In this document: positions 16,916 to 25,748 of the stretch, in pieces | Layout of the letters: the number at the start of each line of letters is the position of its first letter | Position numbering within the stretch: position 1 is the first letter of the stretch | Source of the DNA: Paraburkholderia nodosa | GTDB taxonomy: Bacteria; Pseudomonadota; Gammaproteobacteria; Burkholderiales; Burkholderiaceae | Direction of reading: 5' to 3' | Length of the DNA: 61,221 bases | Assembly (NCBI RefSeq): GCF_001718195.1 | Contig: NZ_MCNV01000039.1 | Span: 1-61,221, forward strand | Notes under the pieces: generated by a model | What the model was told of the DNA's origin: nothing | Databases searched by the model: none | What the model saw: only the letters and a program-made list of their open reading frames with translations | Translations under genes and position numbers: made by a program

Positions 16916-19150
16916 ATGACTAATACACCTGTGCCAACGCCGCAGACCGCAGACGATGGTGATCGAGACCTCTTTGTGGTGCTCGATACCCTGCTTGAGA
17001 ACCGATGGCTCATCGCGACAATAACCGCGTGCTTCCTGGTGGCCGGTGTCGCGTATGCGCTTCTCGCAAAGCCAGTGTTTGAAGCAAGCATCATGGTCCA
17101 GGTCGAGGACAGTCCGGATACCTCCGCGGCGAAGAGTTTGCTCGGTGACATCTCATCGCTCTTTGACGTGAAATCGTCGGCTGCGGCAGAAACCCAGATC
17201 GTCGCTTCGCGCCTCGTAGTTTCGCGAACGGTCGATGCCTTGAAGCTCTATATCGATGCCCAACCGAAGCGCTTCCCTGTGATAGGAAGCTTTATCTCAC
17301 GACACTATGACGGTCTTTCGCAGCCGGGCATCGCTGGCATTGGAGGCTTTGCCTGGGGAGGAGAGAACATCGCAGTATCGCAGTTCGACGTCCCCCGGAA
17401 ATACGAGCAGGACAGGTTCAAGTTGACCGTCCTCGACGCAAACCGGTACTCCCTGAGCGGAAGTGACCTCGACCAGGACTTCATCGGCCAGATCGGTCGC
17501 AAGGAAGTCATCACGACGCCGCGCGGCCCCATCGTGCTTCACGTCAATTCCATTGACGCGAACGCTGGCGCGGTCTTCGTGCTGGTCCGAAATTCGAGGG
17601 AACGGACCATTGACGATATCCAGGACCGACTGGATGTGCAGGAGAAGGTCAAGCAGTCGGATGTCGTCGTCGCGACGATCCAGGATACCGATCCGTTGTG
17701 GGTGAGCTCTACGATGAACGAGATCGGCCACCAGTACATCCGCCAGAATATCGAGCGGAAGTCAGCCGAGGCCGCTCAGTCACTTGACTTCCTGACGGGT
17801 CAACTTCCTGCCTTGAAGCAGCAGCTTGCTGATTCTGAGGCGAGGCTGACCAAATTCCGGAATGAGCGCGGTACGGTTGATCTCACCGAGGAAGCCAAAG
17901 TCGCGCTCGCGCAGTCTTCGGATGCGAAGACTCGTTTGCTGGAGCTCGAGCAAAAGCGCGCTGAACTTTTGACGCACTATACCGCGACCCATCCGAGCGT
18001 AATTGCCATCAACAGGGAGATCGCAGCCCTCGACGGATATGCGAGCTCGACTGAGCAGGAGATGCGTCGACTTCCCGAGATTCAGCAGGAATTTGTCCGG
18101 CTCATGCTCGACGTAAAGGTCAATACGGACCTGTACACGGCATTGCTGAACAATGTCCAGCAACTGCAACTCGTGCAGGCAGGCAAGGTCGGCAATGTCC
18201 GCCTCGTTGACGTCGCTGCGATTCCGGAGCTCCCTGTCAAGCCGAAAAAGCCCCTCGTCGTAATCGCATCGCTCCTGTTGGGACTGCTCGTGGGCTGTGG
18301 AACGGCGATCGCACGTTCGATGTTGTTTCACGGAATCACCGACCATAACGAGATAGAGCGTCGTCTCGGCCTCAGTGTGTACGCGACGTTGCCGTACAGC
18401 GAGCACCAGAACGATCCTGGCGACGGAAAGAAAATGCAGAGGCGGGGCAAGGCGACGGTGCTGTCAGTCGACTTTCCTGGTGAACCCGCTGTCGAGTGCG
18501 TGCGCAGCCTGAGAACCGCAGTGCAGTTTGCAATGCTCGAGGCGAAGAACAATATCGTGCTGATTGCAGGTCCAACGCCAGGTGTAGGGAAGACCTTTAT
18601 TTCGACCAATCTCGCGGCGGTCATTGCGAGCGGTGGCAAGCGCGTCCTGCTTATTGACGGCGACATTCGGCGCGGTCGCGTGCACGATTATTTCGGCGTG
18701 GCGCGTGCCGGTGGGTTGACCGATCTGATCGCCGGTCAAGCGGAGCTCGACGATGTTGTCCACCGTAATGTCGTAGACGGGCTTGATTTCATTACAACCG
18801 GGACGATTCCGAAGAACCCGGCGGAACTGCTACTTAAGCGCCGGTTGTCGACTGTGCTCGACGATCTGTCGAAGCAGTACGACATTGTGATCATGGATAC
18901 TGCACCGATTCTGGCGGCGCCTGAAGCGGGTATTCTCGGCGGCTTTGCTGGTATCACCTTTGTTGTGGCACGCGCGGGGATGACGCGTCTCGGCGAGATC
19001 GCGGAGTCGACCAAGCGCTTTTCGCAGAACGGCGTCAAGGTCAGTGGTGTGATATTCAACGGCGTCAACCCTCGTCTCGGCCAGTATGGCTACAAGTATG
19101 GCGGCTATCGTTATGTCGCGTACCAGTACGGTACGGCTGCAGAAGAGTGA
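16916..19150 (+). CDS. wzc: Polysaccharide co-polymerase and BY-kinase (Wzc family)
   Basis: 744 residues. The N-terminal Wzz domain has one transmembrane helix near residues 25-48 (LIATITACFLVAGVAYALL), a long periplasmic coiled-coil part and a second helix near residue 450 (LVVIASLLLGLLVG). The cytoplasmic kinase follows: Walker A GPTPGVGKT near residue 551, Walker A' VLLIDGDIRRGR near residue 577 and Walker B VIMDTAPIL. The tail carries seven tyrosines in about 17 residues (QYGYKYGGYRYVAYQYG), the autophosphorylation cluster acted on by Wzb. It controls chain length and export together with Wza. The ribosome binding site is weak (AAAAAG). Confidence 0.95.
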   Translation: MTNTPVPTPQTADDGDRDLFVVLDTLLENRWLIATITACFLVAGVAYALLAKPVFEASIMVQVEDSPDTSAAKSLLGDISSLFDVKSSAAAETQIVASRLVVSRTVDALKLYIDAQPKRFPVIGSFISRHYDGLSQPGIAGIGGFAWGGENIAVSQFDVPRKYEQDRFKLTVLDANRYSLSGSDLDQDFIGQIGRKEVITTPRGPIVLHVNSIDANAGAVFVLVRNSRERTIDDIQDRLDVQEKVKQSDVVVATIQDTDPLWVSSTMNEIGHQYIRQNIERKSAEAAQSLDFLTGQLPALKQQLADSEARLTKFRNERGTVDLTEEAKVALAQSSDAKTRLLELEQKRAELLTHYTATHPSVIAINREIAALDGYASSTEQEMRRLPEIQQEFVRLMLDVKVNTDLYTALLNNVQQLQLVQAGKVGNVRLVDVAAIPELPVKPKKPLVVIASLLLGLLVGCGTAIARSMLFHGITDHNEIERRLGLSVYATLPYSEHQNDPGDGKKMQRRGKATVLSVDFPGEPAVECVRSLRTAVQFAMLEAKNNIVLIAGPTPGVGKTFISTNLAAVIASGGKRVLLIDGDIRRGRVHDYFGVARAGGLTDLIAGQAELDDVVHRNVVDGLDFITTGTIPKNPAELLLKRRLSTVLDDLSKQYDIVIMDTAPILAAPEAGILGGFAGITFVVARAGMTRLGEIAESTKRFSQNGVKVSGVIFNGVNPRLGQYGYKYGGYRYVAYQYGTAAEE

Positions 19151-19226
19151 CGCGTGCACGTCTCAACGCGCATCGAACCCGGCCTGTCGGGTCGACTTTG
19201 CCGGTTCTCACCCCGGAGGTAATTTA

Positions 19227-20459
19227 ATGGTCAACCCGAGGGACTCGCTCATATCGCTCCTGGGTGTCGTGTCCGGGCAAGCGGCATTGTTCGCGTGCAT
19301 CTTCCTGATTGGCCGCTGGGACGGCCCTGGCGCGCTGGGGGAGTTCAACTACCAGCTCGCACTTGCGACGTTCGGCGGGACGCTGCTAGGGCTGAGGTAC
19401 GAGCTCGCGTGCGTCAGCGACAGTCCGCGCGAGTCCTTTGGCGCACTTGTCAACGTAATGGGTCTTGCGCTTGTATTGGCAACGCTCCTCGCAGGGGTCG
19501 TCGCCGTCGCTGGGCGCGCAGAATATTATGCGCTCGTGGGCTACGGATTCGCCGCGTTCACGCAGATCGCCGCTGGCGCATTCCTGAACAGCATGCGGTG
19601 GTACGGATGGATCACAGTCTCGAGGGTGGTCACAAATTGCGGCTTTCTCGCGTACCTGCTACTCGGTCAAGTCTGTACCGCTTGTGCGAAGGTTGGCCTC
19701 TTTGACGCGTACATGGTTTCGACGGCCAGCGTCGCGATTGTGATGGCAGCGGGGATCGCAGTGATCGGCAGCCGACGCGGATACGCTTTCAAGCTGTCGC
19801 CCAGATTCTTTGCGGACAACAGACGATTTGCTGCGTACATCCTGCCGTCGACGATCTGCGCGTCCGTGTTGACTTATGCGTTGGCAATTGTGATACCGCA
19901 TTGGTATGGCGCGCGCGTTGCTGGGTATTTCGCCCTCGCGTACCGGCTGGGCTTCTTCCCCGTCTCGCTGATTGGCCAGAGTATCGGAGGGGTCTTTAGG
20001 CGTGATGCTATCGGTGCGATCGCTCGCGAAGATGCACGAAGTGCGTTGCCTAACGTCTACCGCATCTACGCGCGCTCGCTGGTTGGAATAGCAGCTCTCT
20101 ACGCAATTGGCGGCCTTGTGCTATTTGAGCCGGTTGTGACGTGGGTCTTTGGATCGAAGTGGTACGGTGCCGTTCGATTTTTCAATAGCCTCATACCGCT
20201 ATTCGCGCTGCAACTCATCTACGTCCCGCTTTCCCAGATCTTCCTCGCGACGCGTGCGCAGCGGACCGACTTCATGTTTCAGCTCCTGTCTGGAATCTCC
20301 CTGTTGACTGCTCTATGTATTGCGAGATGGTTTGACCTGTCAGCAGAAGCAAGCGTATTCACATTTTCGCTCGCAGGTGCAGCACTAATGGCAGGCGGAA
20401 TAGGAATTACGTATCGCGTACTCAACGCGAATCTGGTGCGGCTGAGCCCAGCTGTCTAA
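19227..20459 (+). CDS. Polysaccharide repeat-unit flippase (Wzx-like)
   Basis: 410 residues with about 12 hydrophobic helices and few charges, typical of the MOP/PST flippases that move undecaprenyl-linked repeats across the inner membrane. ATG at 19227 is chosen because CGGAGGT lies seven bases upstream and the hydrophobic sequence starts soon after (DSLISLLGVVSGQAALFACIF); an in-frame upstream start overlaps wzc and is not protein-like. It lies 76 bases after wzc. With a separate Wzy-like gene at 30761-31960, the locus uses the Wzx/Wzy route and not an ABC transporter. Confidence 0.88.
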   Translation: MVNPRDSLISLLGVVSGQAALFACIFLIGRWDGPGALGEFNYQLALATFGGTLLGLRYELACVSDSPRESFGALVNVMGLALVLATLLAGVVAVAGRAEYYALVGYGFAAFTQIAAGAFLNSMRWYGWITVSRVVTNCGFLAYLLLGQVCTACAKVGLFDAYMVSTASVAIVMAAGIAVIGSRRGYAFKLSPRFFADNRRFAAYILPSTICASVLTYALAIVIPHWYGARVAGYFALAYRLGFFPVSLIGQSIGGVFRRDAIGAIAREDARSALPNVYRIYARSLVGIAALYAIGGLVLFEPVVTWVFGSKWYGAVRFFNSLIPLFALQLIYVPLSQIFLATRAQRTDFMFQLLSGISLLTALCIARWFDLSAEASVFTFSLAGAALMAGGIGITYRVLNANLVRLSPAV

Positions 20460-20487
20460 TCGAGAAAGGGAAAACGGAGATCTACCG

Positions 20488-21687
20488 ATGATTCTGATAG
20501 TCGTTGACTCTCTCGAGAGATACTACTTCGCCGCGAGGCTCGTGCATGCCGTTAGAGGGGAGTATGACTTCCTGTTCCTGACGAGTGAGCCGGTTGCCCA
20601 TCTTCGCCTGAAGTGTGCTGGCTACCGTTCATACTACATACGCAAGGCCAGAAATCTTTCACTGGACGTGGACGAATACTGTACAGAATATCCTTACGAT
20701 CGCTCGATTGAGGTGCTAAACGGGCAGGTGAGTCGGGAACGCGCGCGCATAGAATCCAGCGCGGTTGTGCGTTGTGTGTCGTCGGTCCTGACTCGGTTTA
20801 GCGTGACCCAGTGTTTTATGTGGAACGGTCAGCAACTGGTCTGCCGGGCTGCTTCTCACGCCTGCCTGATACATGGGGTTCCGCGGAGGTTTCTTGAGAT
20901 ATCCAATCTCCCCGGCAAGCTCTTCGTGGATTCGTCGGGTGTCAATGCACTTTCCAGCATCTGTCGGGATCCGGCTGTGATTGATCGGCTCCCGTTGCCG
21001 GAAGAGGAGACGCACCGGCGTTGGCTGACGAATTACGAAAGCGCCAAGTCCAAACCGTTGCCTCAGGCTCGAACTTCGCTGAAGCGAAAGCTCGTCTCGG
21101 GAGTGAACTACGTTCTGAAGTTCGCGAGTTCGGGTGTTGGGCGTAAGCGTCTTGCAAGCGTTCGTGCACGAAATGGCGGTCGGAGACCAGTTGACATCAA
21201 GAACTACGTCGCCTCCGAGCTGTCGACGCAGCGCTACGTGTTTCTGCCTCTTCAGGTCTCGGGCGATACACAGATCAAGCTGCATTCAGAGATCGATAAC
21301 CTGGGGGCGATCCGGCATGCGTTGGAGTTCGCAGCTACGCTGGATGCTGCGTTGCTGGTAAAACTTCATCCGGCGGAAAATGACGAGTCTGCGATCAGTG
21401 CAATTGAGGCTATGCGGGATAGGTGTCAGTTTACTCTGGTGTCGTCGCCGACGACCGATCTTATCAAGCATGCACAGGCAGTCGTGACGATCAACTCGAC
21501 AGTAGGACTCGAGGGATTGCTGTACGGAAAGCGTGTGATTTCACTTGGGCGCTGCTTCTACAAGAACTTCGACCGGACGCGGCTGCTGAAATACATACAT
21601 TCATTCCTGATCGACGGAGTTGACTACTTCTCTTCGGACGGTATTTCTCCGGAGTCCGCCCGCAAGGTATTTTCTATCGAGCATTGA
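20488..21687 (+). CDS. KpsS-like capsule polysaccharide protein, putative Kdo transferase
   Basis: 399 residues. The C-terminal half has the pattern of the capsule polysaccharide biosynthesis family (Pfam PF05159): YVFLPLQVSGDTQI, LLVKLHPAEN, TTDLIKHAQAVVTINSTVGL and LLYGKRVISLG. Family members KpsS and KpsC are retaining beta-Kdo transferases. In a locus that makes its own CMP-Kdo (kdsA, C, B, D downstream) this is the best candidate to add Kdo to the repeat unit; that step is inferred. In classical group 2 capsules KpsS works with KpsC and an ABC exporter, neither of which is present here. CGGAGA precedes the ATG. The next gene starts two bases after its stop. Confidence 0.78.
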   Translation: MILIVVDSLERYYFAARLVHAVRGEYDFLFLTSEPVAHLRLKCAGYRSYYIRKARNLSLDVDEYCTEYPYDRSIEVLNGQVSRERARIESSAVVRCVSSVLTRFSVTQCFMWNGQQLVCRAASHACLIHGVPRRFLEISNLPGKLFVDSSGVNALSSICRDPAVIDRLPLPEEETHRRWLTNYESAKSKPLPQARTSLKRKLVSGVNYVLKFASSGVGRKRLASVRARNGGRRPVDIKNYVASELSTQRYVFLPLQVSGDTQIKLHSEIDNLGAIRHALEFAATLDAALLVKLHPAENDESAISAIEAMRDRCQFTLVSSPTTDLIKHAQAVVTINSTVGLEGLLYGKRVISLGRCFYKNFDRTRLLKYIHSFLIDGVDYFSSDGISPESARKVFSIEH

Positions 21688-21688
21688 A

Positions 21689-22219
21689 ATGACAGTTACG
21701 CTCAGAAAAACACTTGACTCAGTCGCATCGGACTACGTAAGGAATCCGTATTTCAAGACGCGATTTGTGATGATCTTCTTCCGGATTGTCAATTATCTCG
21801 CCTGCAGGAGCGTCGTGACGCTCATATGCGGGGCACCCCTCATCGTCCTGTACATCTTCATCTGCGATTGGCTAATGGGAATCGAGATACCAGTTAAAAC
21901 GAGGATTGGAAAGGGACTCGCCTTGTTTCACGGAACTGGAATGGTGATCAACGGATACGTCGTCATCGGCGAATACTGCACGCTGCGCCACGGCGTCACA
22001 CTCGGAAACACTATCCAGCGGGATGGCTCGATCAGCGGCGTGCCGAAGATTGGCGACCACGTGGAGTTCGGCGCCCACTGTGTCGTGGTTGGAGATGTGC
22101 TGGTTGGGGATCATGCGCGCATAGGCGCAGGGGCAGTGGTGCTCACTGACGTCCCGGCGCGCGCTGTCGCCGTTGGCGTACCGGCGCGGATACTCGAAAC
22201 GGGGGATTGCATCCAGTGA
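21689..22219 (+). CDS. Serine-acetyltransferase-like hexapeptide O-acetyltransferase
   Basis: 176 residues. A hydrophobic N-terminal part (residues about 25-65) is followed by a left-handed beta-helix of hexapeptide repeats: VKTRIGKGLALFHGTGMVING, YVVIGEYCTLRHGVTLGNT, PKIGDHVEFGAHCVVVGDVL and HARIGAGAVVLTDV. This matches serine acetyltransferase-like enzymes found in polysaccharide clusters, which probably O-acetylate a sugar using acetyl-CoA. ATG at 21689 is preferred because it lies just after the previous stop codon; a longer frame from 21620 would overlap the upstream gene by 68 bases. Confidence 0.82.
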   Translation: MTVTLRKTLDSVASDYVRNPYFKTRFVMIFFRIVNYLACRSVVTLICGAPLIVLYIFICDWLMGIEIPVKTRIGKGLALFHGTGMVINGYVVIGEYCTLRHGVTLGNTIQRDGSISGVPKIGDHVEFGAHCVVVGDVLVGDHARIGAGAVVLTDVPARAVAVGVPARILETGDCIQ

Positions 22220-23202
22220 GCGTATTTATCCTTCATCCAGGTAAAGCGAACTATCCCGAGATCGAGGCATATAGCGATTGCCTGGCGCAACGAGGCGTCC
22301 CTGTCGAGCACGGGGATCTGAGCGCGCTCAATCGCGTAGCGGAGAATCGTCGAGCAGTCCTTTGGTGCATCATGGGGCTCTATCGTGCGCTGCCGCCCGC
22401 AAGATTTGTGGTTCACGACTATCGGTCTCTTTCTGTTGGCCGGATGGCGTTCGTCAAAGACTGGATCAAACGCGCACTGAACGCCAGGCCGAATCTCCGC
22501 ATTTTTCAGAATGTGCGGATGCGGGATGCTATGGGCTTCAGCGACGGTGTTCCATCCTTGCTGCTCCCTATGGGTGTTCCGGACTGGATCTTTGATGTCA
22601 CCGACGACGATGCGACATCAATGCCGGCTGGAAAGTTTTGCTACATAGGCGAAATGAGCCGCGAACGCGGATTTCATAAGGTGCTGGGGGCATTCCGCGA
22701 CGCTCGTCGCGATCCATCTGAAGCATTGATTCTGGTCGGGCGACCGGAGCCATCGATTCTTGATGAGTTTCGGGACGTCCCGGGGATCGTGTTCACGGGT
22801 CGCGTGCCGCAGCAGGATGCACTGCGTATCGTCCGACGCTCCGACCACGCGATCTGCTATTTCCCCTATCACCGGCCGCATTGTTTCCAGACGCCGACGA
22901 AGCTTCTCGAGTACGCCGCGCTCGGAAAATCAATCATCTGCAACGACGCTCCGTCGAATGTGCTCGCTGCGCGCGAACTCGATATTCGGTGCCATGTAAC
23001 CGGACCGCGGATATTCGATGAACTGTTTTCAGGCGCTCCGATAGCGCTGCAGCGGAACGACCCGAGAAAAATCGTATCGCTCGAATGGAGCCGGGTTATT
23101 GAGCGCTCTGGGGTGCTCGAACGCATCGGCGCGGCTACGGGGCAGGCACCCCTGATGACGCATCAACGGGTGAGAGTCAACGAGGGAGGGCAAACGCGAT
23201 GA
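22216..23202 (+). CDS. Glycosyltransferase, GT-B fold
   Basis: About 328 residues. The start is taken as GTG at 22216, which overlaps the upstream stop codon (GTGA) and has GGGGGA ten bases ahead; an in-frame TTG at 22207 is too close to that site. The C-terminal half shows GT-B donor-domain features: CYIGEMSRERGFHKVLGAF, FTGRVPQQDALRIVRRSDHA and PTKLLEYAALGKSIICNDAP. It should transfer a nucleotide-activated sugar to the lipid-linked repeat in the cytoplasm. The specific sugar cannot be read from sequence. Its end overlaps the next glycosyltransferase start by four bases (ATGA). Confidence 0.82.
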   Translation: MSVFILHPGKANYPEIEAYSDCLAQRGVPVEHGDLSALNRVAENRRAVLWCIMGLYRALPPARFVVHDYRSLSVGRMAFVKDWIKRALNARPNLRIFQNVRMRDAMGFSDGVPSLLLPMGVPDWIFDVTDDDATSMPAGKFCYIGEMSRERGFHKVLGAFRDARRDPSEALILVGRPEPSILDEFRDVPGIVFTGRVPQQDALRIVRRSDHAICYFPYHRPHCFQTPTKLLEYAALGKSIICNDAPSNVLAARELDIRCHVTGPRIFDELFSGAPIALQRNDPRKIVSLEWSRVIERSGVLERIGAATGQAPLMTHQRVRVNEGGQTR

Positions 23203-24335
23203 GGATCGTACATATTCTGGAGTCGACTGCAACCGGCACATTGTCGATGGTTTGTTTGATCGCGAATGGGCTTGCGCGCGAGGGCCACAAGGTCGATGTG
23301 ATTTATTCAATCCGTCCCGACACGCCCGCAGCGTTACCTGGCTTATTCGCCAGGAATGTCAGATTGCACCATGTGCAGATGAAGGATGTCTCGCTTATGC
23401 GCTCTGTCTCGGCGCTGCGCTCGAAGTTGATCGGCCTGAATCCGGACATCGTGCATCTGCATTCGTCCTTTGCCGGATTTCTTGGGCGTATCTCCACACT
23501 CCTCGCACTGCCTCGGACAGCGTTCTTCTATAGTCCTCACTGCATCTCGTTCATGCGACGCGACATCTCAACTCCGAAGCGGTTGCTATTTGTGGGTCTC
23601 GAGCGCGTCGCCGCACTGCGACGTTGCGTATACGTCGCTTGTTCGGAGAGCGAGCAGCAAGTTGTGCGTCGATGGTTGCGGCAGCCCGTGAGGCTTGTCG
23701 AGAATGCGGTAAAGGCGCATGCGGCGAAACCAGGTGAGAACGAAGAGCAGAAAGAGAGCCAAGATTTTTGTGTCGTGACGGTCGGTGGCGTGCGGCCCCA
23801 GAAGAATCCGGGCCTGTTCGCGGAGATTGCCCGGCGGCTTGACCGTCCTCACGCCCGCTTCGTGTGGATTGGGGACGGGGACGACGCCCTGAAGCAGGAG
23901 CTACGTGCTGCCGGGGTGATCATAACGGGGTGGCTCTCCCGCCGTGACGTACGGTCGTGGCTTGAACGTGCCGATGCGTATCTGTCGACCTCGTCATGGG
24001 AAGGCATGCCGGTTTCAGTCGTCGAGGCAATGATGGCGGGAAGCGCCGCGATTGTGTCTGATTGCGCAGGGAATGTCGATGTCGTTAGGCATCTCGAAAC
24101 GGGCGCCATTTTCTCGAGCGCCGCTGAAGGAGCAGAATTGCTTGGACGGGTTATCGATGATCCGGAGTTCCGTGCGGGCCTCGCGTCGCGCGCGCGCATC
24201 GAGGCAAAAGACCGGTTCACGGAGAAGCGATTCTTTCAACAACTCGCGCCGGTATATGAGGACGAGTTGAAGCGCCGGCAGCGATCAAGGCACCACAACG
24301 TCGACCGCACAATCTTGCGGCAGCACACATCGTAA
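23199..24335 (+). CDS. Glycosyltransferase family 4
   Basis: 378 residues with both GT-B domains. The N-terminal acceptor side contains VHILESTATGTLSMV and DIVHLHSSFAGFLGR; the C-terminal donor side contains VTVGGVRPQKNPGLFAEIA, ITGWLSRRDVRSWL and STSSWEGMPVSVVEAMMAG, the E-x7-E type signature of retaining GT4 enzymes. It probably adds galactose, glucose or a related sugar to the repeat unit. The ATG overlaps the upstream stop (ATGA), so the two glycosyltransferases are coupled. The C-terminus is basic, which may favour membrane association. Confidence 0.88.
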   Translation: MRIVHILESTATGTLSMVCLIANGLAREGHKVDVIYSIRPDTPAALPGLFARNVRLHHVQMKDVSLMRSVSALRSKLIGLNPDIVHLHSSFAGFLGRISTLLALPRTAFFYSPHCISFMRRDISTPKRLLFVGLERVAALRRCVYVACSESEQQVVRRWLRQPVRLVENAVKAHAAKPGENEEQKESQDFCVVTVGGVRPQKNPGLFAEIARRLDRPHARFVWIGDGDDALKQELRAAGVIITGWLSRRDVRSWLERADAYLSTSSWEGMPVSVVEAMMAGSAAIVSDCAGNVDVVRHLETGAIFSSAAEGAELLGRVIDDPEFRAGLASRARIEAKDRFTEKRFFQQLAPVYEDELKRRQRSRHHNVDRTILRQHTS

Positions 24336-24354
24336 TTCCTCGGGGAAAATGTAA

Positions 24355-25200
24355 ATGAGCGTATCGATCAGCGCCAACGTTGAAGTCGGAAATCAGTTGC
24401 CGTTTGTGTTATTTGGCGGCCTGAATGTTCTGGAGAGTCTCGAGTTCACACTTGAAGCTTGCGAAGTTTTCGTCGATGTCACCAGGAAGCTTGGAGTTCC
24501 CCTCGTCTTCAAGGCTTCTTTCGACAAGGCAAACCGTTCGTCAATCCACTCATACCGCGGCGTCGGAATGGAAGAAGGACTTTCCATTCTGGCGATCGTC
24601 AAGGACCGCTTCGGGGTGCCCGTCATAACCGACGTACACGAAGTGGCGCAGGCTGAAGCGGTTGCTGACGTCGTTGATGTGCTTCAGGTACCGGCGTTTC
24701 TCGCTCGTCAGACTGATCTCGTGGTCTCGATCGCAAAAACTGGGCGCGTCATCAACGTCAAGAAGCCGCAGTTCATGAGCCCAGCTCAGGTCAAGCACGT
24801 GGTGGCGAAGTGCCGCGAGGCTGGTAACGACAAAGTCATCCTGTGTGAACGTGGCGTGGCATTTGGCTATGACAATCTGGTTGTGGACATGCTGGGCTTT
24901 CGCCAGATGCGGGAGGCGTCTGGAGATTGCCCGGTAATATTCGACGTTACCCATAGCCTCCAATGCCGCGATCCGCACGGCGAGGCGTCTGGCGGGCGGC
25001 GCAGCCAGGTTCTCGACCTGGCGCGCGCCGGCATCGCACTTGGCATTGCCGGCCTGTTCCTCGAAGCCCATCCCGATCCCGATCGTGCGCGCTGTGACGG
25101 GCCGAGCGCGTTGCCATTGAACCTGCTCGAGCCGTTTCTTGCACAGGTGAAGGCCATTGATGATCTTGTAAAGCGGTTTGAGCCGCTCGACATCCGATGA
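24355..25200 (+). CDS. kdsA: 3-deoxy-8-phosphooctulonate (Kdo-8-phosphate) synthase
   Basis: 281 residues, the normal length. It condenses arabinose-5-phosphate with phosphoenolpyruvate to Kdo-8-phosphate in the cytosol. Diagnostic segments are FGGLNVLES, FKASFDKANRSS, GVGMEEGLSIL, VITDVHEVAQ, LQVPAFLARQTDL, NVKKPQFMSP, GVAFGYDNLVVDM, FDVTHSLQ and LFLEAHPDPDRA. It is the first gene of a kds block inside the polysaccharide operon, so this is likely a second copy dedicated to the surface polymer while another kdsA serves lipopolysaccharide. Its last base pairs overlap kdsC (ATGA). Confidence 0.95.
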   Translation: MSVSISANVEVGNQLPFVLFGGLNVLESLEFTLEACEVFVDVTRKLGVPLVFKASFDKANRSSIHSYRGVGMEEGLSILAIVKDRFGVPVITDVHEVAQAEAVADVVDVLQVPAFLARQTDLVVSIAKTGRVINVKKPQFMSPAQVKHVVAKCREAGNDKVILCERGVAFGYDNLVVDMLGFRQMREASGDCPVIFDVTHSLQCRDPHGEASGGRRSQVLDLARAGIALGIAGLFLEAHPDPDRARCDGPSALPLNLLEPFLAQVKAIDDLVKRFEPLDIR

Positions 25201-25748
25201 GCGCCGTCGTCTACTCGGGTGGAATATCAGTCGTCGTGTTCGACGTCGATGGTGTCCTGACTGACGGTCGTCTCCATGTAAGCGCTGACGGCGAACGCGT
25301 AAAGAGCATTCACGCACACGACCTGGTCGCGGTCGCGTTGTTGCGTGCGCATGGGATCCGTTCCGCGATCCTGTCTGGTAAGCACAGCGAGGCGCTCACC
25401 AGGCGCGTGACGCAACTGCGTGTGGACGCTGTGGTCACCGGGTGCCACGACAAGCGTACAGGATTCGAATCGATCAAGCAGCAACTCCGCGTCGACGACA
25501 TGCAGACTGCGTATGTCGGAGACGATGTGAATGATTTCTGCGTGATCGAGCGCGTGGGCGTGTCGTATGCCCCTGCGGACGCGCATGCGCTGGTTCGCTC
25601 GCGTGTCAGCCACGTGATGTCATGCGCGGGCGGTGAAGGAGTCGCTCGCGAAGTAGCTGATCATATTCTTACGTGTGGAGGGCTGTCGCTGGAGGACGCG
25701 TACCGACCGCTCTTTCAACTCTGGAGTCGTCATGATGTCACCCAGTGA
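25197..25748 (+). CDS. kdsC: Kdo-8-phosphate phosphatase (HAD superfamily)
   Basis: 183 residues. The HAD motif I is VVVFDVDGVLTDGRL (nucleophile Asp16, acid Asp18), motif II lies in SAILSGKH and motif IV is YVGDDVNDF. This matches KdsC, which removes phosphate from Kdo-8-phosphate. Adjacent kdsA and kdsB make the assignment secure over other C0-cap HAD phosphatases. The usual SGR of motif II reads SGK, a minor change. It starts within the kdsA stop codon and overlaps kdsB by 17 bases. Confidence 0.92.
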   Translation: MSAVVYSGGISVVVFDVDGVLTDGRLHVSADGERVKSIHAHDLVAVALLRAHGIRSAILSGKHSEALTRRVTQLRVDAVVTGCHDKRTGFESIKQQLRVDDMQTAYVGDDVNDFCVIERVGVSYAPADAHALVRSRVSHVMSCAGGEGVAREVADHILTCGGLSLEDAYRPLFQLWSRHDVTQ

